A stretch of DNA of 64,000 nucleotides from Azospirillum cavernae (GTDB taxonomy: Bacteria > Pseudomonadota > Alphaproteobacteria > Azospirillales > Azospirillaceae). Below, in pieces: positions 32,821 through 42,956 of this stretch (position 1 is the first letter of the stretch; the number at the start of each line of letters is the position of its first letter). Position numbers and translations under genes: made by a program. The notes beneath the pieces are model-generated. The model was given only the letters and a program-made list of their open reading frames with translations, searched no databases and was not told the origin of the DNA. Location of the stretch: positions 515,289 to 579,288 of the forward strand of contig NZ_QYUL01000005.1 in the NCBI RefSeq assembly GCF_003590795.1, read 5' to 3'.

Positions 32821-33312
32821 TTAAGCCCCCTCCGGCTCCTCGCCAGGTTCAAAGCCGCCGGACTCGTCGAAATAGTCGCCCGCCACGTCTGGCCCCCATT
32901 CCTGAACCAGCGCGACCTTTTTCTGCTTCAGGACCTCAACGCGCTTTTCCGCCCGGGACACCTCCATGCCAGCCACAACCGGGGGAATGCCGTAATACAG
33001 CCCCCAGCCAACCGCCGCCGCGCCATACATGGTCAACCACGACAACGGATCGCCCAACAGTTTTGCGACCGCGCCAATGCTGTGCTGGTGCTTCCACAGA
33101 TCGATGGCGAAGGGCATGCAGCCACAAAAATTCACCCCGCCCACCGTGATCGGCGCCGATTTTTCCGGGTCGCGGTCAACGATGTAGGCGACGATGGTCG
33201 GGATCATCCCCACCCCGAACAGGATGGAGGTCGGCAGCACGATCAACCCCGCCGGAATGACCAGCAGGAGCAACGTCAGCATCCCGCCTTTTTTCTTCCG
33301 CTTCCGCGCCAT
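32821..33312 (-). CDS. Small multi-pass membrane protein of unknown function
   Basis: This 163-residue protein starts with a basic stretch (MARKRKKKGG) and has hydrophobic segments at about residues 11-30, 30-46 and 90-112 (SWLTMYGAAAVGWGLYYGIP), then a charged C-terminal tail. It contains a Cys pair in NFCGCMPFAID. I do not recognise a family. It lies 13 bases after the pseudokinase gene on the same strand and so is almost certainly its partner. The ATG at 33312 is preferred; a longer frame to 33516 overlaps the pseudokinase and is not used. Confidence 0.7.
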   Translation of the reverse strand: MARKRKKKGGMLTLLLLVIPAGLIVLPTSILFGVGMIPTIVAYIVDRDPEKSAPITVGGVNFCGCMPFAIDLWKHQHSIGAVAKLLGDPLSWLTMYGAAAVGWGLYYGIPPVVAGMEVSRAEKRVEVLKQKKVALVQEWGPDVAGDYFDESGGFEPGEEPEGA

Positions 33313-33325
33313 AGCGTCGCCCCCG

Positions 33326-35359
33326 TCAGAATGCGAAAAGCAGGATGATGCCGGCAACCAGAACCGTCGACAGCAAGCTGGACACAATCGCGGCCACTTG
33401 CCGCCCGGATGTTTCAACGATGCTGTTGCGGTCGCCGATGGTGTGACGGACCTTCTCCATTTCCGCGTCGGCCTCGCGATACTCGATCTGCGCCGCCTCG
33501 AACTCCAAACGATCACGGCGCAGCGATTCAGGATCGTCCACCACCTTCAACAGCTCCGTCAACCGCCCGTTGTGGGCGGCGGCGTCCGCCTGCTTGCGCA
33601 CCAGCTCTTGCGTTTTCCGATTGTGAAAGCGTCGGAACACCGGGTCCAGCAACGCCTGAACCCAGGTCGCCAGATGAGTCAGCCCATCGACGCCGGTGCG
33701 CGCCTGCACGTCGGACAGAATGGTCAGCATGGCGATGACGCGGCGTGTCGGCTCGATTCCACTGCCAAGCTGGGTGTAAAGCAGATCGTCCGACCGCTTG
33801 TGCCGAGCCGACAGAAAAGCGGCGATCTGCCGGTCAATGGGATCCTTGTGCCGCTCGCCGCCCGCCCCCAACCAGTCGAGCGCGCGCAGCAGTTCCGACG
33901 GGTTGGTTGGCAACTGCTTGACCACCAGACCGCTCATGCAGGGCATCGTCGGGTTCATCTCGTACAGCACGCGCTCGATGCCCAAGCCGTAGGCCGACCG
34001 CTCCATGAAGCCGCGCAGTTGGTCATACATCTGGACCAAGGGCACGAATTCCGGCTTGAAGTCGCTTTGCACATTCACCCAGAACATCGGCAACTGATTG
34101 CCGATCACTTCGGCGACGGCCTGCGGCGATTCGTTGCGAAGGAAGGCTTCGGCCAGCATGGTGGCCACCCCGTCGGGCATCATCGCCCGCCCGCGATAGC
34201 GGATCGGCGCCGCCGGGTCCAAGGCCATGCAGACGCGGGCGACCAGCCGGTCGCCCTGGCTGCCGCCCTTGCCGCTGGAGGCCGTTTGAATGGCGTTGCC
34301 AACCGCCTCCGCCCGCACGTCGTCGCCCAAGGAACGGCGCAGCCATTTGTCCAGCTCACCACTTTCGATGACCGTCGCCGCCGCCGGAACATGGCGGGCG
34401 AAGCCGCGCGCCAGCGTCCGGCAATGCCAATATTCCTGGCCCTGAAACTCCATGGGCCGCGCGGCGCGCCGGGAAATCTGCGGCTGCTTCGGGCTGAGCC
34501 GTCGCCCAGCCACCCACAAATCCAGATCGTTCAGCGTCCAGCGCTGTTTGGGATCGTCCACCAACAGCCCACGCACCACCTCGTTGATCGCCAACGGCAA
34601 ACGGTGTTGCTGGACCAGGGCCGGGTAAGAGCCGCGCTCGATCTTCGCCTGGACAATCGCCTCGTCGTCCAACCCGGCGACCGGGTTGCGCCCCAGCGCC
34701 AGGATCAGCAGCGTCACGCCCAGCGAATACATGTCATCCGCCGCCGTGCCGGTTCCGCGCCCGGCGGGGGCGGACATGCCGCGTTCGACGGTTTCCAACA
34801 GCACAGACTGGCCGTAACCGGGTTGCGCCGACACGCACTCCCCCAGCATCAACCCGCCCGAGGCGAGATCGCGGAAATACAGGTTGGTGGGGCGGATCGC
34901 GCCGTGCACGACGCCCCGGCCCGACATTTCCTTCAGCGCCGACACCAGCGGATGAACGATCTGCCGGGTGATCTGCTCGTCCGGCATCGGGTCGATGACG
35001 TCAGTCAGCGCGTTCATCAGACGCCGCCCACCCGGTCGCTCGAACACCAAACAATAGCGGCGTCCGCGATCTTGCGGCCAATCCACCAGCCCCCAATCCA
35101 ACAGCCGCATGTGCGTGCCGTTGTCGAGGCTGGCCACGGTGGAACAGACGTCCATCCGAGGCAGGATCGAGGCGTGACAGATGGTGGCGAAGGGTTCGAT
35201 GCGCTTTTCACGCAACGATTTGGCGGTGTAGGCGTTGCCGCCAACCCCATTCAGCGCCGGGATCGGCGCGCTGGGCTGGATTTCATAGCGTTCCGCCAGC
35301 TTGACAGCGTCGGCGTTGGCCATCGCACCCATGGCGGCGGTCTGAGCGTCGGACGGCAT
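33326..35359 (-). CDS. Membrane-anchored protein kinase-like protein (probable pseudokinase)
   Basis: This 677-residue protein has an N-terminal kinase-like fold: VHGAIRPTNLYF stands at the place of the HRDxxxxN catalytic loop, and ADDMYSLGVTLLILALGRNP with DDPKQRWTLNDLDLW match the later helices. The catalytic Asp is replaced (HGA instead of HRD) and no DFG is visible (LGECVS), so phosphotransfer is unlikely. A long helical region follows, ending in a single membrane segment (IVSSLLSTVLVAGIILLFAF) at the extreme C-terminus, as in tail-anchored proteins. The ATG at 35359 was chosen over a TTG at 35395. It is followed by a small membrane protein; the partners and role are unknown. Confidence 0.72.
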   Translation of the reverse strand: MPSDAQTAAMGAMANADAVKLAERYEIQPSAPIPALNGVGGNAYTAKSLREKRIEPFATICHASILPRMDVCSTVASLDNGTHMRLLDWGLVDWPQDRGRRYCLVFERPGGRRLMNALTDVIDPMPDEQITRQIVHPLVSALKEMSGRGVVHGAIRPTNLYFRDLASGGLMLGECVSAQPGYGQSVLLETVERGMSAPAGRGTGTAADDMYSLGVTLLILALGRNPVAGLDDEAIVQAKIERGSYPALVQQHRLPLAINEVVRGLLVDDPKQRWTLNDLDLWVAGRRLSPKQPQISRRAARPMEFQGQEYWHCRTLARGFARHVPAAATVIESGELDKWLRRSLGDDVRAEAVGNAIQTASSGKGGSQGDRLVARVCMALDPAAPIRYRGRAMMPDGVATMLAEAFLRNESPQAVAEVIGNQLPMFWVNVQSDFKPEFVPLVQMYDQLRGFMERSAYGLGIERVLYEMNPTMPCMSGLVVKQLPTNPSELLRALDWLGAGGERHKDPIDRQIAAFLSARHKRSDDLLYTQLGSGIEPTRRVIAMLTILSDVQARTGVDGLTHLATWVQALLDPVFRRFHNRKTQELVRKQADAAAHNGRLTELLKVVDDPESLRRDRLEFEAAQIEYREADAEMEKVRHTIGDRNSIVETSGRQVAAIVSSLLSTVLVAGIILLFAF

Positions 35360-35485
35360 GAGCGGCGTATCCCCGAGACAAGCGAACCTGCGCAAGCCCT
35401 AGGTGGCGCGAAAAGGGCAAACAAACTCTTAACGCGCACGCGAACGAAACGGCAAGCTGTTGATGACAAACATTCCGCATAGCCC

Positions 35486-35520
35486 GTTCGGCCCGCCATC
35501 CCCTGGACGGAGGGCCGAAC
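35486..35520. terminator. Hairpin downstream of purA
   Basis: A perfect nine-base stem GTTCGGCCC / GGGCCGAAC with a 17-base loop lies 11 bases after the purA stop. No T tract follows, so it may be a Rho-dependent or mRNA-stabilising structure. Confidence 0.5.
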
Positions 35521-35531
35521 GATGCCGTCGA

Positions 35532-36824
<1,293 letters not shown>

Positions 36825-36856
36825 CTCATGTCTCCGCAAACAAAATGATCCGCACA

Positions 36857-36876
36857 CCCCCTCGCCCCGGAGGGGG
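36857..36876. repeat. GC-rich intergenic hairpin between hisZ and purA
   Basis: CCCCCTC-N6-GAGGGGG forms a seven-base stem just after the hisZ stop codon and before the purA ribosome site. It is similar to the hairpins at 5780 and 9374. Confidence 0.45.
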
Positions 36877-36892
36877 GAGGGAAAGAAAAGCG

Positions 36893-38035
36893 CTACTCAA
36901 CCGGATGGACGACGCCATCCGCCAGACGATGGCCGCACAGAAGCCGCTTGGCCTCCGCCGCCGCGTCCGCCACCGGGGCCAGCCCGGCCACCGTCACCCA
37001 GCCATCGGCCCGCAGCTTGCCCGACGCGGCCCACGGCGTGCCATGCGGCACATAAACGCGCGCGGGCGCGGGCACGACCGGAATCGCTGGAAGGATGTAA
37101 TCCATGTAGAGGGTGAAGCCGGTGGCGCGCTCTTTGTTCGCGCCTGCATGATAGCGCCCGCCCTGCCCGACTTCCCCGACGTCGCGGGAAAACAGGGTGA
37201 AGCTGAGGCCGGTCTGATAGCCGAAGCCGCGATGCTCGACCAGATCGATGGTGACGGTCAGATCCGGCAGGGCCGCCCGCATGACCGCCAGCGCGGCGGT
37301 CAGACGACGACGGTCCAACTCCGCCTCTTCCGGCAACTCCACCGCCGTCAGCGCCCGCATGGCGCGATCCGCCGGGCCGGAGGCGCTCATCAGCGTTTCC
37401 AACAGCGTCGCCGCCGGGCCGCCGACCTCGGCCACCCCGGCGACGTCCTTACGGTCCAGCGCCGCGCGCAACTGGCGGACTTCATCGTCCGGGCGGCCAA
37501 GCCCGGCGCAGATGCGCTCCACCATCTTCGGAACGCACAGATCCACCGACAAATGCGGCACGCCGATGGCGGTCAGGGCCTGGACGGCCAACAGGATCAC
37601 CTCGGCGTCGGCCTCCGGCTCCACCGCGCCGATCAGCTCGACGCCGACCTGGGTGAACTGACGTTCCGGGCGAAGCTGGGTGCCGTTCACCCGCAGCACC
37701 GGCCCAGCGTAGCACAGGCGCAGCGGGCGCGCCTCGTTCAGCAGGCGGGTGGTGGCGATGCGGACGATCTGCGGGGTGATGTCGGCCCGCACGGCCATCA
37801 TGCGTTGGGAATGCGGGTCCATCACGCGGAAGGTCTGCTTGGCCATCGCCGCGCCGGCGCCGGACAGCAAATTCTCCTCGAACTCCACCAAAGGCGGATC
37901 GACGCGGCGATAGCCGTGCGCCGCGAACTCCGCCAACAGGCGTTCGACGGCGACCGCTTCATGCGCCGCTTCGGACGGCAGCACATCGTGCAATCCGGCG
38001 GGCAGCAGGGCGGAGTTCAGAGCGTCGGCGGGCAT
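36893..38035 (-). CDS. hisZ: ATP phosphoribosyltransferase regulatory subunit
   Basis: This 380-residue protein is a class II aminoacyl-tRNA synthetase homologue that has lost charging activity and activates short-form HisG in the first step of histidine synthesis. It has LLPAGLHDVLPSEAAHEAVA, MAVRADITPQIVRIA (motif 2-like) and GYQTGLSFTLFSRDVGEVGQ. The ATG at 38035 matches the usual HisZ N-terminus better than the upstream TTG at 38065. Short-form hisG must be elsewhere in the genome. It is upstream of purA on the same strand. Confidence 0.93.
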   Translation of the reverse strand: MPADALNSALLPAGLHDVLPSEAAHEAVAVERLLAEFAAHGYRRVDPPLVEFEENLLSGAGAAMAKQTFRVMDPHSQRMMAVRADITPQIVRIATTRLLNEARPLRLCYAGPVLRVNGTQLRPERQFTQVGVELIGAVEPEADAEVILLAVQALTAIGVPHLSVDLCVPKMVERICAGLGRPDDEVRQLRAALDRKDVAGVAEVGGPAATLLETLMSASGPADRAMRALTAVELPEEAELDRRRLTAALAVMRAALPDLTVTIDLVEHRGFGYQTGLSFTLFSRDVGEVGQGGRYHAGANKERATGFTLYMDYILPAIPVVPAPARVYVPHGTPWAASGKLRADGWVTVAGLAPVADAAAEAKRLLCGHRLADGVVHPVE

Positions 38036-38066
38036 GGCCAGAATCGTCTCGTCAGGGAATGGCAAA

Positions 38067-38099
38067 TGTCGGGCATACGGGGCGGGCTAATACCCGACA
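38067..38099. promoter_or_regulatory. Inverted repeat upstream of hisZ
   Basis: TGTCGGG and CCCGACA arms (seven bases) flank a 19-base loop some 30 bases upstream of the hisZ start. It could be a leader hairpin. A histidine-codon leader peptide was looked for and not seen. Confidence 0.3.
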
Positions 38100-38280
38100 C
38101 CGGCCCGTCATGCAAATGGAAAAGCCCCGCAAGCCGTCGTCATCTCCCCTGCGTCGGCGCCGGGTCCGGTTGTCTTCGCAAGCAATCGACAAAAGAACGA
38201 CAGAAAATACCGTTGAATTTGCCAGAAAAATATCCGAATCCTGAATCGTTCAGACAGCGACACTTTGGGTGATGCGGCGC

Positions 38281-39990
38281 ATGGCCCTGGCGAGCAGCAG
38301 CTACGAAGTCCAGATTTACCAGGCCGATCACTGGGTTCTCGACTCCTGTTTCGAGAGCGAGGCCGACGCGCGCGCCTACGGCAAGCGCATCCTGTCCGGC
38401 GGCAAGATCGAAGGAATCCGGGTGGTCCGCGATTGGGCCAGACCCGACGGACGCCACGTCGAAACGGAAATCCATCAGGAATTCCGCAGCGTTTCCAACA
38501 GCATCGTCATTTCCCCCATCGACGAGGCCCCACCGCTCTGCCACAGCGCCGAGGCGTGTTTCGGCGTCGAGGGGCGGATGGTGATGAACCGGCTGCTGCG
38601 CAATTACGTCGAGCGAATCGTCGTCACCCCCACCGAACTCCTCCACAACCACACCGAGTTGAAACGGCTCCTCGACAAGGACAACTTGGTTCCCACCGCC
38701 GTGGGCCGCGTCGCCGTTCTTCAGGCCGAACAGGCCGGTCTGGACAGCCGGTCGCGGCGGGATGAGTTGTACGGCTTCCTCAACAGCGTGACCGAGCGCG
38801 CCCGCGTCGCCGCCGCGCGCAAGGATTTGCCGAATCTGGAACGCGTCGGTTTCCGCCCGGCCTTCGAGTCCCTGGCCGCGAAAGAAGATCCAGAATCCTG
38901 CGACTTCCTGGCCCGCGCGCTGCTGTCGCGCGATCTGGTGCAGATGCGCAACTGGCTGGCCAAACTCGATTTTCTCGGCGAACTGGTGCGGCAGGACGGC
39001 GGGTTGACCGACCGCCCCCTGACGCTGATCGACGGGGTGATCGCCGACGTGCTGGGCGCGCCGTCGGTGGCGCAAGAGCTGCTCGGCCTGCAAGGCAGCT
39101 TGGCCGAAGCGCTGTGCAACCTGATCGACCTGTCGCGCGGGCGCCTGGACGTCAGCCGCCGGGCTGAGGATGACCGGGCGGTCCATCTCAACGAGCTTCT
39201 GGCCTTTCACGATCTCGACGAGACCCGCCACGTCATGATCGATCTGGTCCGCCGCCAACTGAAGAGCAACCAACCGCTCTACCGCGCGGACCCGGGGCAG
39301 GAGCGCGAGGCGTTCCAACGGGTCTTGCGGCGAGTCACCACCCCCGACGGGCTGATCGGCGGCGGCGGCATGGCCGAGGCGCTGGTCCTGCGCTATCTGC
39401 GCTTTCTGGAGGGCGGCGGGGCGGCGGGCCGACGGCGGGCGATGGAGGAGGTCTGCGGCCTCCACGCGGACGCCAAGGAGGGGCTGCGCTTCGTCATGGC
39501 CCTGTCCCAGTCGGATCTGGGCCGCCAGCACGCCGACGACGTCGCCCGGCTGCTGAACGGCTTTACCGGCGATCCGCGCGGCTTTGGCCGCTTCGTGGAC
39601 CGCAGCCAACCGATCAAGATCAATCTGGAGCTGTTCACAAAACTTTACACCCAGGTCCGCGACTCAGCCGCGCCCGAACCGTTGAAGGCCACTGTGGCCG
39701 AGAACATCGACACTCTGCTGGTGGCCTACATCCATGATTGCAAGCTGGTCGAACGCATCGACAACCCGTCCGACCCGCTGCGCCACCGCGCCAACCGGCT
39801 GATGCAACTGTGCGCCCCCGGCACGCTGCAAAGCCGCAAGGCTCTGGCCGTCGTGCGCGAGCGGGTCGTCTCACACCTGCGCCAGCCGCAGTTCGAGCAG
39901 AAATATGTCGCGGATCTGACCGATCCCACGCTGCAACAAACCGCCCTGCGGGAGTTTTATCGGCTGTTGGGACAGGCCGGGCTGACCTGA
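38281..39990 (+). CDS. Uncharacterised 569-residue protein
   Basis: I do not recognise a family. The N-terminal 70 residues (SYEVQIYQADHWVLDSCFES to HVETEIHQEFRS) look like a small alpha/beta domain. The rest is predicted to be mostly helical, with Leu/Ala/Arg-rich stretches and no membrane segment or signal peptide, so a cytoplasmic protein is expected. Candidate starts are GTG 38269, ATG 38272 and ATG 38281; none has a good ribosome site and the last was taken. It is divergent from hisZ. The palindrome CTGAA-TCG-TTCAG (38241-38253) lies upstream. Its composition matches its neighbours, so it is probably a long-resident gene. Confidence 0.72.
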   Translation: MALASSSYEVQIYQADHWVLDSCFESEADARAYGKRILSGGKIEGIRVVRDWARPDGRHVETEIHQEFRSVSNSIVISPIDEAPPLCHSAEACFGVEGRMVMNRLLRNYVERIVVTPTELLHNHTELKRLLDKDNLVPTAVGRVAVLQAEQAGLDSRSRRDELYGFLNSVTERARVAAARKDLPNLERVGFRPAFESLAAKEDPESCDFLARALLSRDLVQMRNWLAKLDFLGELVRQDGGLTDRPLTLIDGVIADVLGAPSVAQELLGLQGSLAEALCNLIDLSRGRLDVSRRAEDDRAVHLNELLAFHDLDETRHVMIDLVRRQLKSNQPLYRADPGQEREAFQRVLRRVTTPDGLIGGGGMAEALVLRYLRFLEGGGAAGRRRAMEEVCGLHADAKEGLRFVMALSQSDLGRQHADDVARLLNGFTGDPRGFGRFVDRSQPIKINLELFTKLYTQVRDSAAPEPLKATVAENIDTLLVAYIHDCKLVERIDNPSDPLRHRANRLMQLCAPGTLQSRKALAVVRERVVSHLRQPQFEQKYVADLTDPTLQQTALREFYRLLGQAGLT

Positions 39991-40101
39991 TCCGCCTCAT
40001 GCGATGGTCACGCGACAGGCAGACCATTGCTGAAAATTTCGGCGTCTTGACGTTTTTTTAGCCGAAGTCTACCATCCGCGCCGCATTTGCGGAGGGTGGC
40101 T

Positions 40102-40620
40102 ATGAAACGGCTGGGCGCTTTCTTCGGAAAAATGAAGGGCGCCGAACAGGCCCCGACCCGCCCCCACTTTCACGACATTGCGTGGTCCTGGGTGGGGGGA
40201 AGCGCCGGGATCGGGGCGATCAGCCTTCTTTCGATCATCAGCAAACTGCCGATGCTGCTCGCCCCCTTCGGCGCGACCTGCGTGCTGATTTTCGCGGCTA
40301 CGGACAGCCATCTGGCGCAGCCCCGCAGCGTCATCGGCGGCTATCTGGTGTCGGCGCTGGTCGGCGTGATCGCCCTGTCGTTGCTGGGCAGTTCGCCTTG
40401 GGTGGTCGCTCTGTCGGTCGGCACGGCCATCGCGGCGATGCAGTTGACCCGCACCCTGCACGCGCCCGCCGGGGCGATGCCGCTGCTGGCGCTGGCGCCT
40501 GGAACCGACGCGCTGACGCTGCTGCCGACCGCGCTGGCCGGAGCCTTCACGCTGATCGGCATCGGCCTGCTGGTCAACAACCTGCGCCGCGACCGCGCCT
40601 ATCCGCGCTATTGGGTGTGA
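40102..40620 (+). CDS. HPP-family membrane protein
   Basis: This 172-residue protein has about four membrane segments (GIGAISLLSIISKLPMLLAP, then VSALVGVIALSLL and others) and the HPP-family pattern LLAPFGATCVLIFAATDSHL followed by AQPRSVIGGYL, ending AGAMPLLALAPGTDALTLLP. HPP proteins are integral membrane proteins linked in some organisms to nitrite transport, but the function in bacteria is largely unsettled. The ATG at 40102 has GGAGGG close upstream. It converges with serC across a strong terminator. Confidence 0.88.
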   Translation: MKRLGAFFGKMKGAEQAPTRPHFHDIAWSWVGGSAGIGAISLLSIISKLPMLLAPFGATCVLIFAATDSHLAQPRSVIGGYLVSALVGVIALSLLGSSPWVVALSVGTAIAAMQLTRTLHAPAGAMPLLALAPGTDALTLLPTALAGAFTLIGIGLLVNNLRRDRAYPRYWV

Positions 40621-40622
40621 GG

Positions 40623-40654
40623 CCCGCCAGCGGTCTGTTCAAACCGCTGGCGGG
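40623..40654. terminator. Bidirectional hairpin between the HPP gene and serC
   Basis: A perfect 12-base stem (CCCGCCAGCGGT / ACCGCTGGCGGG) with an eight-base loop fills the gap between the two convergent genes. Confidence 0.75.
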
Positions 40655-40662
40655 ACACGCGC

Positions 40663-41826
40663 TCACTTCGCCCCGATCACCTCGGCCTTGACCGTGGCGA
40701 ACGCCCAGTCCAGCCAGGGCAGGACCGCTTCCATGTCCTCGTTCTCCACCGTGGCGCCGCCCCACAGACGCAGGCCCGGCGGGGCGTCGCGGTAGGATCC
40801 GGCGTCAAACGCGGCCTCTTCCTTTTCCAGAAGCGCCGACAGCTTTTTGGCGAAGGCGGCCTGCGCCTCGTCGGACAGCGCCCGGACCTCGGGATCGGTG
40901 AAGCGCAGGCAGATCGAGGTGCAGGAGCGCGTCGCCTCGTCCTCGGCCAGGAACCCGGCCCACGCGCTGTCCTTCACCCATTCGGCGACCAGACGGAGAT
41001 TTTGCTCCGACCGGCGGATCAATTGCGACAGACCGCCGACCGACAAGGCCCAGCGCAGACCGTCGATGGCGTCCTCGACGCACAGCATCGACGGGGTGTT
41101 GATGGTGTCGCCCTCAAAAATGCCTTCGATCAGCTTGCCGTTCTTGGTCATGCGGAAGATCTTGGGCAGGGGCCAATCGGGCTGGTAGCTCTCCAGCCGT
41201 TCAACCGCGCGCGGGCTGAGCACCAGCATGCCGTGCGCCGCCTCGCCGCCCAGAACCTTTTGCCAGGACCAGGTGGCGACGTCGATCTTGCTCCAGGGCA
41301 TCTCCATCGCGAAGGCCGACGACGTCGCGTCGCAGATCGACAGCCCTTCGCGGTCCGCCGGGATCCAGTCGCCGTTGGGCACCCGCACGCCGGCGGTGGT
41401 GCCGTTCCACGGGAACACGACGTCGCAGGAGAAATCGACCTTGGACAGGTCGGGCAGCGCGCCATAGTCGGCGATCATCGTCCGCACGTCGGGCAGTTTG
41501 AGCTGCTTGACGACGTCCGTCACCCATTCCTTGCCGAAGCTTTCCCACGCCAGCATGTCGACGCCGCGCGCGCCCAGCATCGACCACAGCGCCATTTCGA
41601 CGGCGCCGGTGTCCGACGCCGGAACGATGCCGATGCGGTAATCGCCGGGAATCGCCAGAATGGCGCGGGTGAGGTCGATGACCTCCTTCAGCTTGGCTTT
41701 GCCCGGCTTCGAGCGGTGCGAGCGACCGAGCAGCGCGCCTTCCAGCGCTTCAAGCGACCAGCCCGGACGCTTGGCGCAGGGGCCGGACGAAAAGAGCGGG
41801 GTGGAGGGGCGGCGGCTCGGCTTCAT
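40663..41826 (-). CDS. serC: Phosphoserine aminotransferase
   Basis: This 387-residue PLP enzyme of the alphaproteobacterial SerC type converts 3-phosphohydroxypyruvate and glutamate to phosphoserine and 2-oxoglutarate; it may also serve pyridoxine synthesis. The start KPSRRPSTPLFSSGPCAKRP, the region GIVPASDTGAVEMALW, CDATSSAFAMEMPW, and the PLP lysine in SWQKVLGGEAAHGM are typical. In related genomes serA usually lies next to serC; here the flanking genes are an HPP protein and a small exported protein, so serA has been displaced or lost from this site. Confidence 0.95.
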   Translation of the reverse strand: MKPSRRPSTPLFSSGPCAKRPGWSLEALEGALLGRSHRSKPGKAKLKEVIDLTRAILAIPGDYRIGIVPASDTGAVEMALWSMLGARGVDMLAWESFGKEWVTDVVKQLKLPDVRTMIADYGALPDLSKVDFSCDVVFPWNGTTAGVRVPNGDWIPADREGLSICDATSSAFAMEMPWSKIDVATWSWQKVLGGEAAHGMLVLSPRAVERLESYQPDWPLPKIFRMTKNGKLIEGIFEGDTINTPSMLCVEDAIDGLRWALSVGGLSQLIRRSEQNLRLVAEWVKDSAWAGFLAEDEATRSCTSICLRFTDPEVRALSDEAQAAFAKKLSALLEKEEAAFDAGSYRDAPPGLRLWGGATVENEDMEAVLPWLDWAFATVKAEVIGAK

Positions 41827-41935
41827 GGTGGACTTCCTACCCGGACAAGGGGGTGTGCAGAGGATCGGACCTTAAAAGCAGCGGCCCGACCCGTCAACCA
41901 ACCCCGCGCCGCCCGTTGGAGCGTCAGCCATTCGC

Positions 41936-42400
41936 TCAGCGCGTGCGGGCGACCCGCCCGTCGCGGTAGGTCCAGGCGGCGGTTTCCGTCGCCGCTGGCA
42001 CCGGCATCGACACCGTCAATACGCCGCCTTCGGTGGAAACCTCCGCCGCGTCGCTGCACGACCCGAAGGGCAGCGAGACGCGCGGCTTGGGCGCCGACAG
42101 CTCCAGAACGCGGAAGCGGGCCGGACAATCCTTGGCCCCGCTCTCGGCCTTCAGCAGCAGCATCCAGCGGCCATCGATGGTGTAGGCGTTGACGAACGTC
42201 ACCAGCGTGCTTTCCCGGTCCTCAAACACCGTCGCGTCGTTGACCACCACCCGCGTGACCTTCGGCCCGACGTCGATCAGCTTGAACACCTCTTCACCCA
42301 GAGCCGCCGTCAAACGCGGCTCCTCCGCCGCCTGCGCCATTCCGGCGGCCAGAACCACGCCCACCGCCAGCGCCGCCGCGCTCACCACACCATGCCGCAC
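41936..42400 (-). CDS. Small exported protein of unknown function
   Basis: This 154-residue protein begins at a GTG (42400) preceded by GGGAGAGG. That start yields a clean signal peptide (MRHGVVSAAALAVGVVLAAG, cleavage near AQA-AEE). The mature part has two cysteines (AKDCPARF, FGSCSDAAE) that could form a disulfide, and beta-rich segments (TRVVVNDATVFEDRES, GVLTVSMPVPAATE). No family is recognised. It is on the serC strand with a gap of 109 bases and probably has its own promoter. Confidence 0.72.
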   Translation of the reverse strand: MRHGVVSAAALAVGVVLAAGMAQAAEEPRLTAALGEEVFKLIDVGPKVTRVVVNDATVFEDRESTLVTFVNAYTIDGRWMLLLKAESGAKDCPARFRVLELSAPKPRVSLPFGSCSDAAEVSTEGGVLTVSMPVPAATETAAWTYRDGRVARTR

Positions 42401-42515
42401 AATGCCTCTCCCTCGCTGCCCGCCCAAACCGGGCGACACCCGAACGGGGGACACCTTAATGCGGCAAGCGGCCCGCCGGAAGCGATCCGTTGCGCCGGAA
42501 CGACCGATCAACGGA

Positions 42516-42851
42516 TCAACGGATCGGAATGTTGGCGCTGAAGCCAAAGCCCAGAGTCGGCGGCGGGTAATAGGCGGGCGGGGCATAGACGACCGGCGGG
42601 GGCGCGTAGATCACGCGCGGCGGCGGGGGCGGAACATAAATCACGCGCGGCTCTCGCGGCTCTTCCCAATGGCGGTGATGGCGCCGCCATTCATGGTCCG
42701 GGCCGCGCCACTCGCGCTCGCCCCGATAGCCATTGCCGCGCCAATCATCGCCGTGAGCCGACGCGACGCCCGCCGTCAATCCGGCGAAAGCGCCGCCGAT
42801 CACCAGACCGCCCGCGACGGTCCACAAGATTTTCAACAAACGGCCAGACAT
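42516..42851 (-). CDS. Small exported Pro/Tyr-rich protein
   Basis: This 111-residue protein has an N-terminal signal or anchor (LLKILWTVAGGLVIGGAFAG, cleavage near ASA-HG). Next comes a charged Arg/Trp/His-rich segment (EWRGPDHEWRRHHRHWEEPR), then Pro/Tyr repeats of the type VIYxPPP and VYAPPAYYPPP, and a short tail. Such proteins are common in alphaproteobacterial envelopes and are mostly uncharacterised. The ATG at 42851 has AGGAGG eight bases upstream. The His- and Trp-rich part could bind metal or heparin-like polymers, but this is speculation. Confidence 0.78.
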   Translation of the reverse strand: MSGRLLKILWTVAGGLVIGGAFAGLTAGVASAHGDDWRGNGYRGEREWRGPDHEWRRHHRHWEEPREPRVIYVPPPPPRVIYAPPPVVYAPPAYYPPPTLGFGFSANIPIR

Positions 42852-42956
42852 CACGGCGTCCTCCTGCTGCGGGGGCACGACATCCCCGATGATCAGGCAA
42901 ACAGCCGCCACGCCGCGATCATTCCACGCCAATGCCGAAAAAAGCGCGGCGCTTCT

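Noticed and set aside
32821..33516. Longer 231-codon reading of the small membrane protein
   Set aside because: The extension overlaps the 3' end of the pseudokinase gene and lacks hydrophobic or family character. The ATG at 33312 gives a normal basic N-terminus before the first membrane segment.
38036..38280. Histidine leader peptide/attenuator upstream of hisZ
   Set aside because: No short frame with a run of histidine codons was seen; only a weak seven-base hairpin is present.
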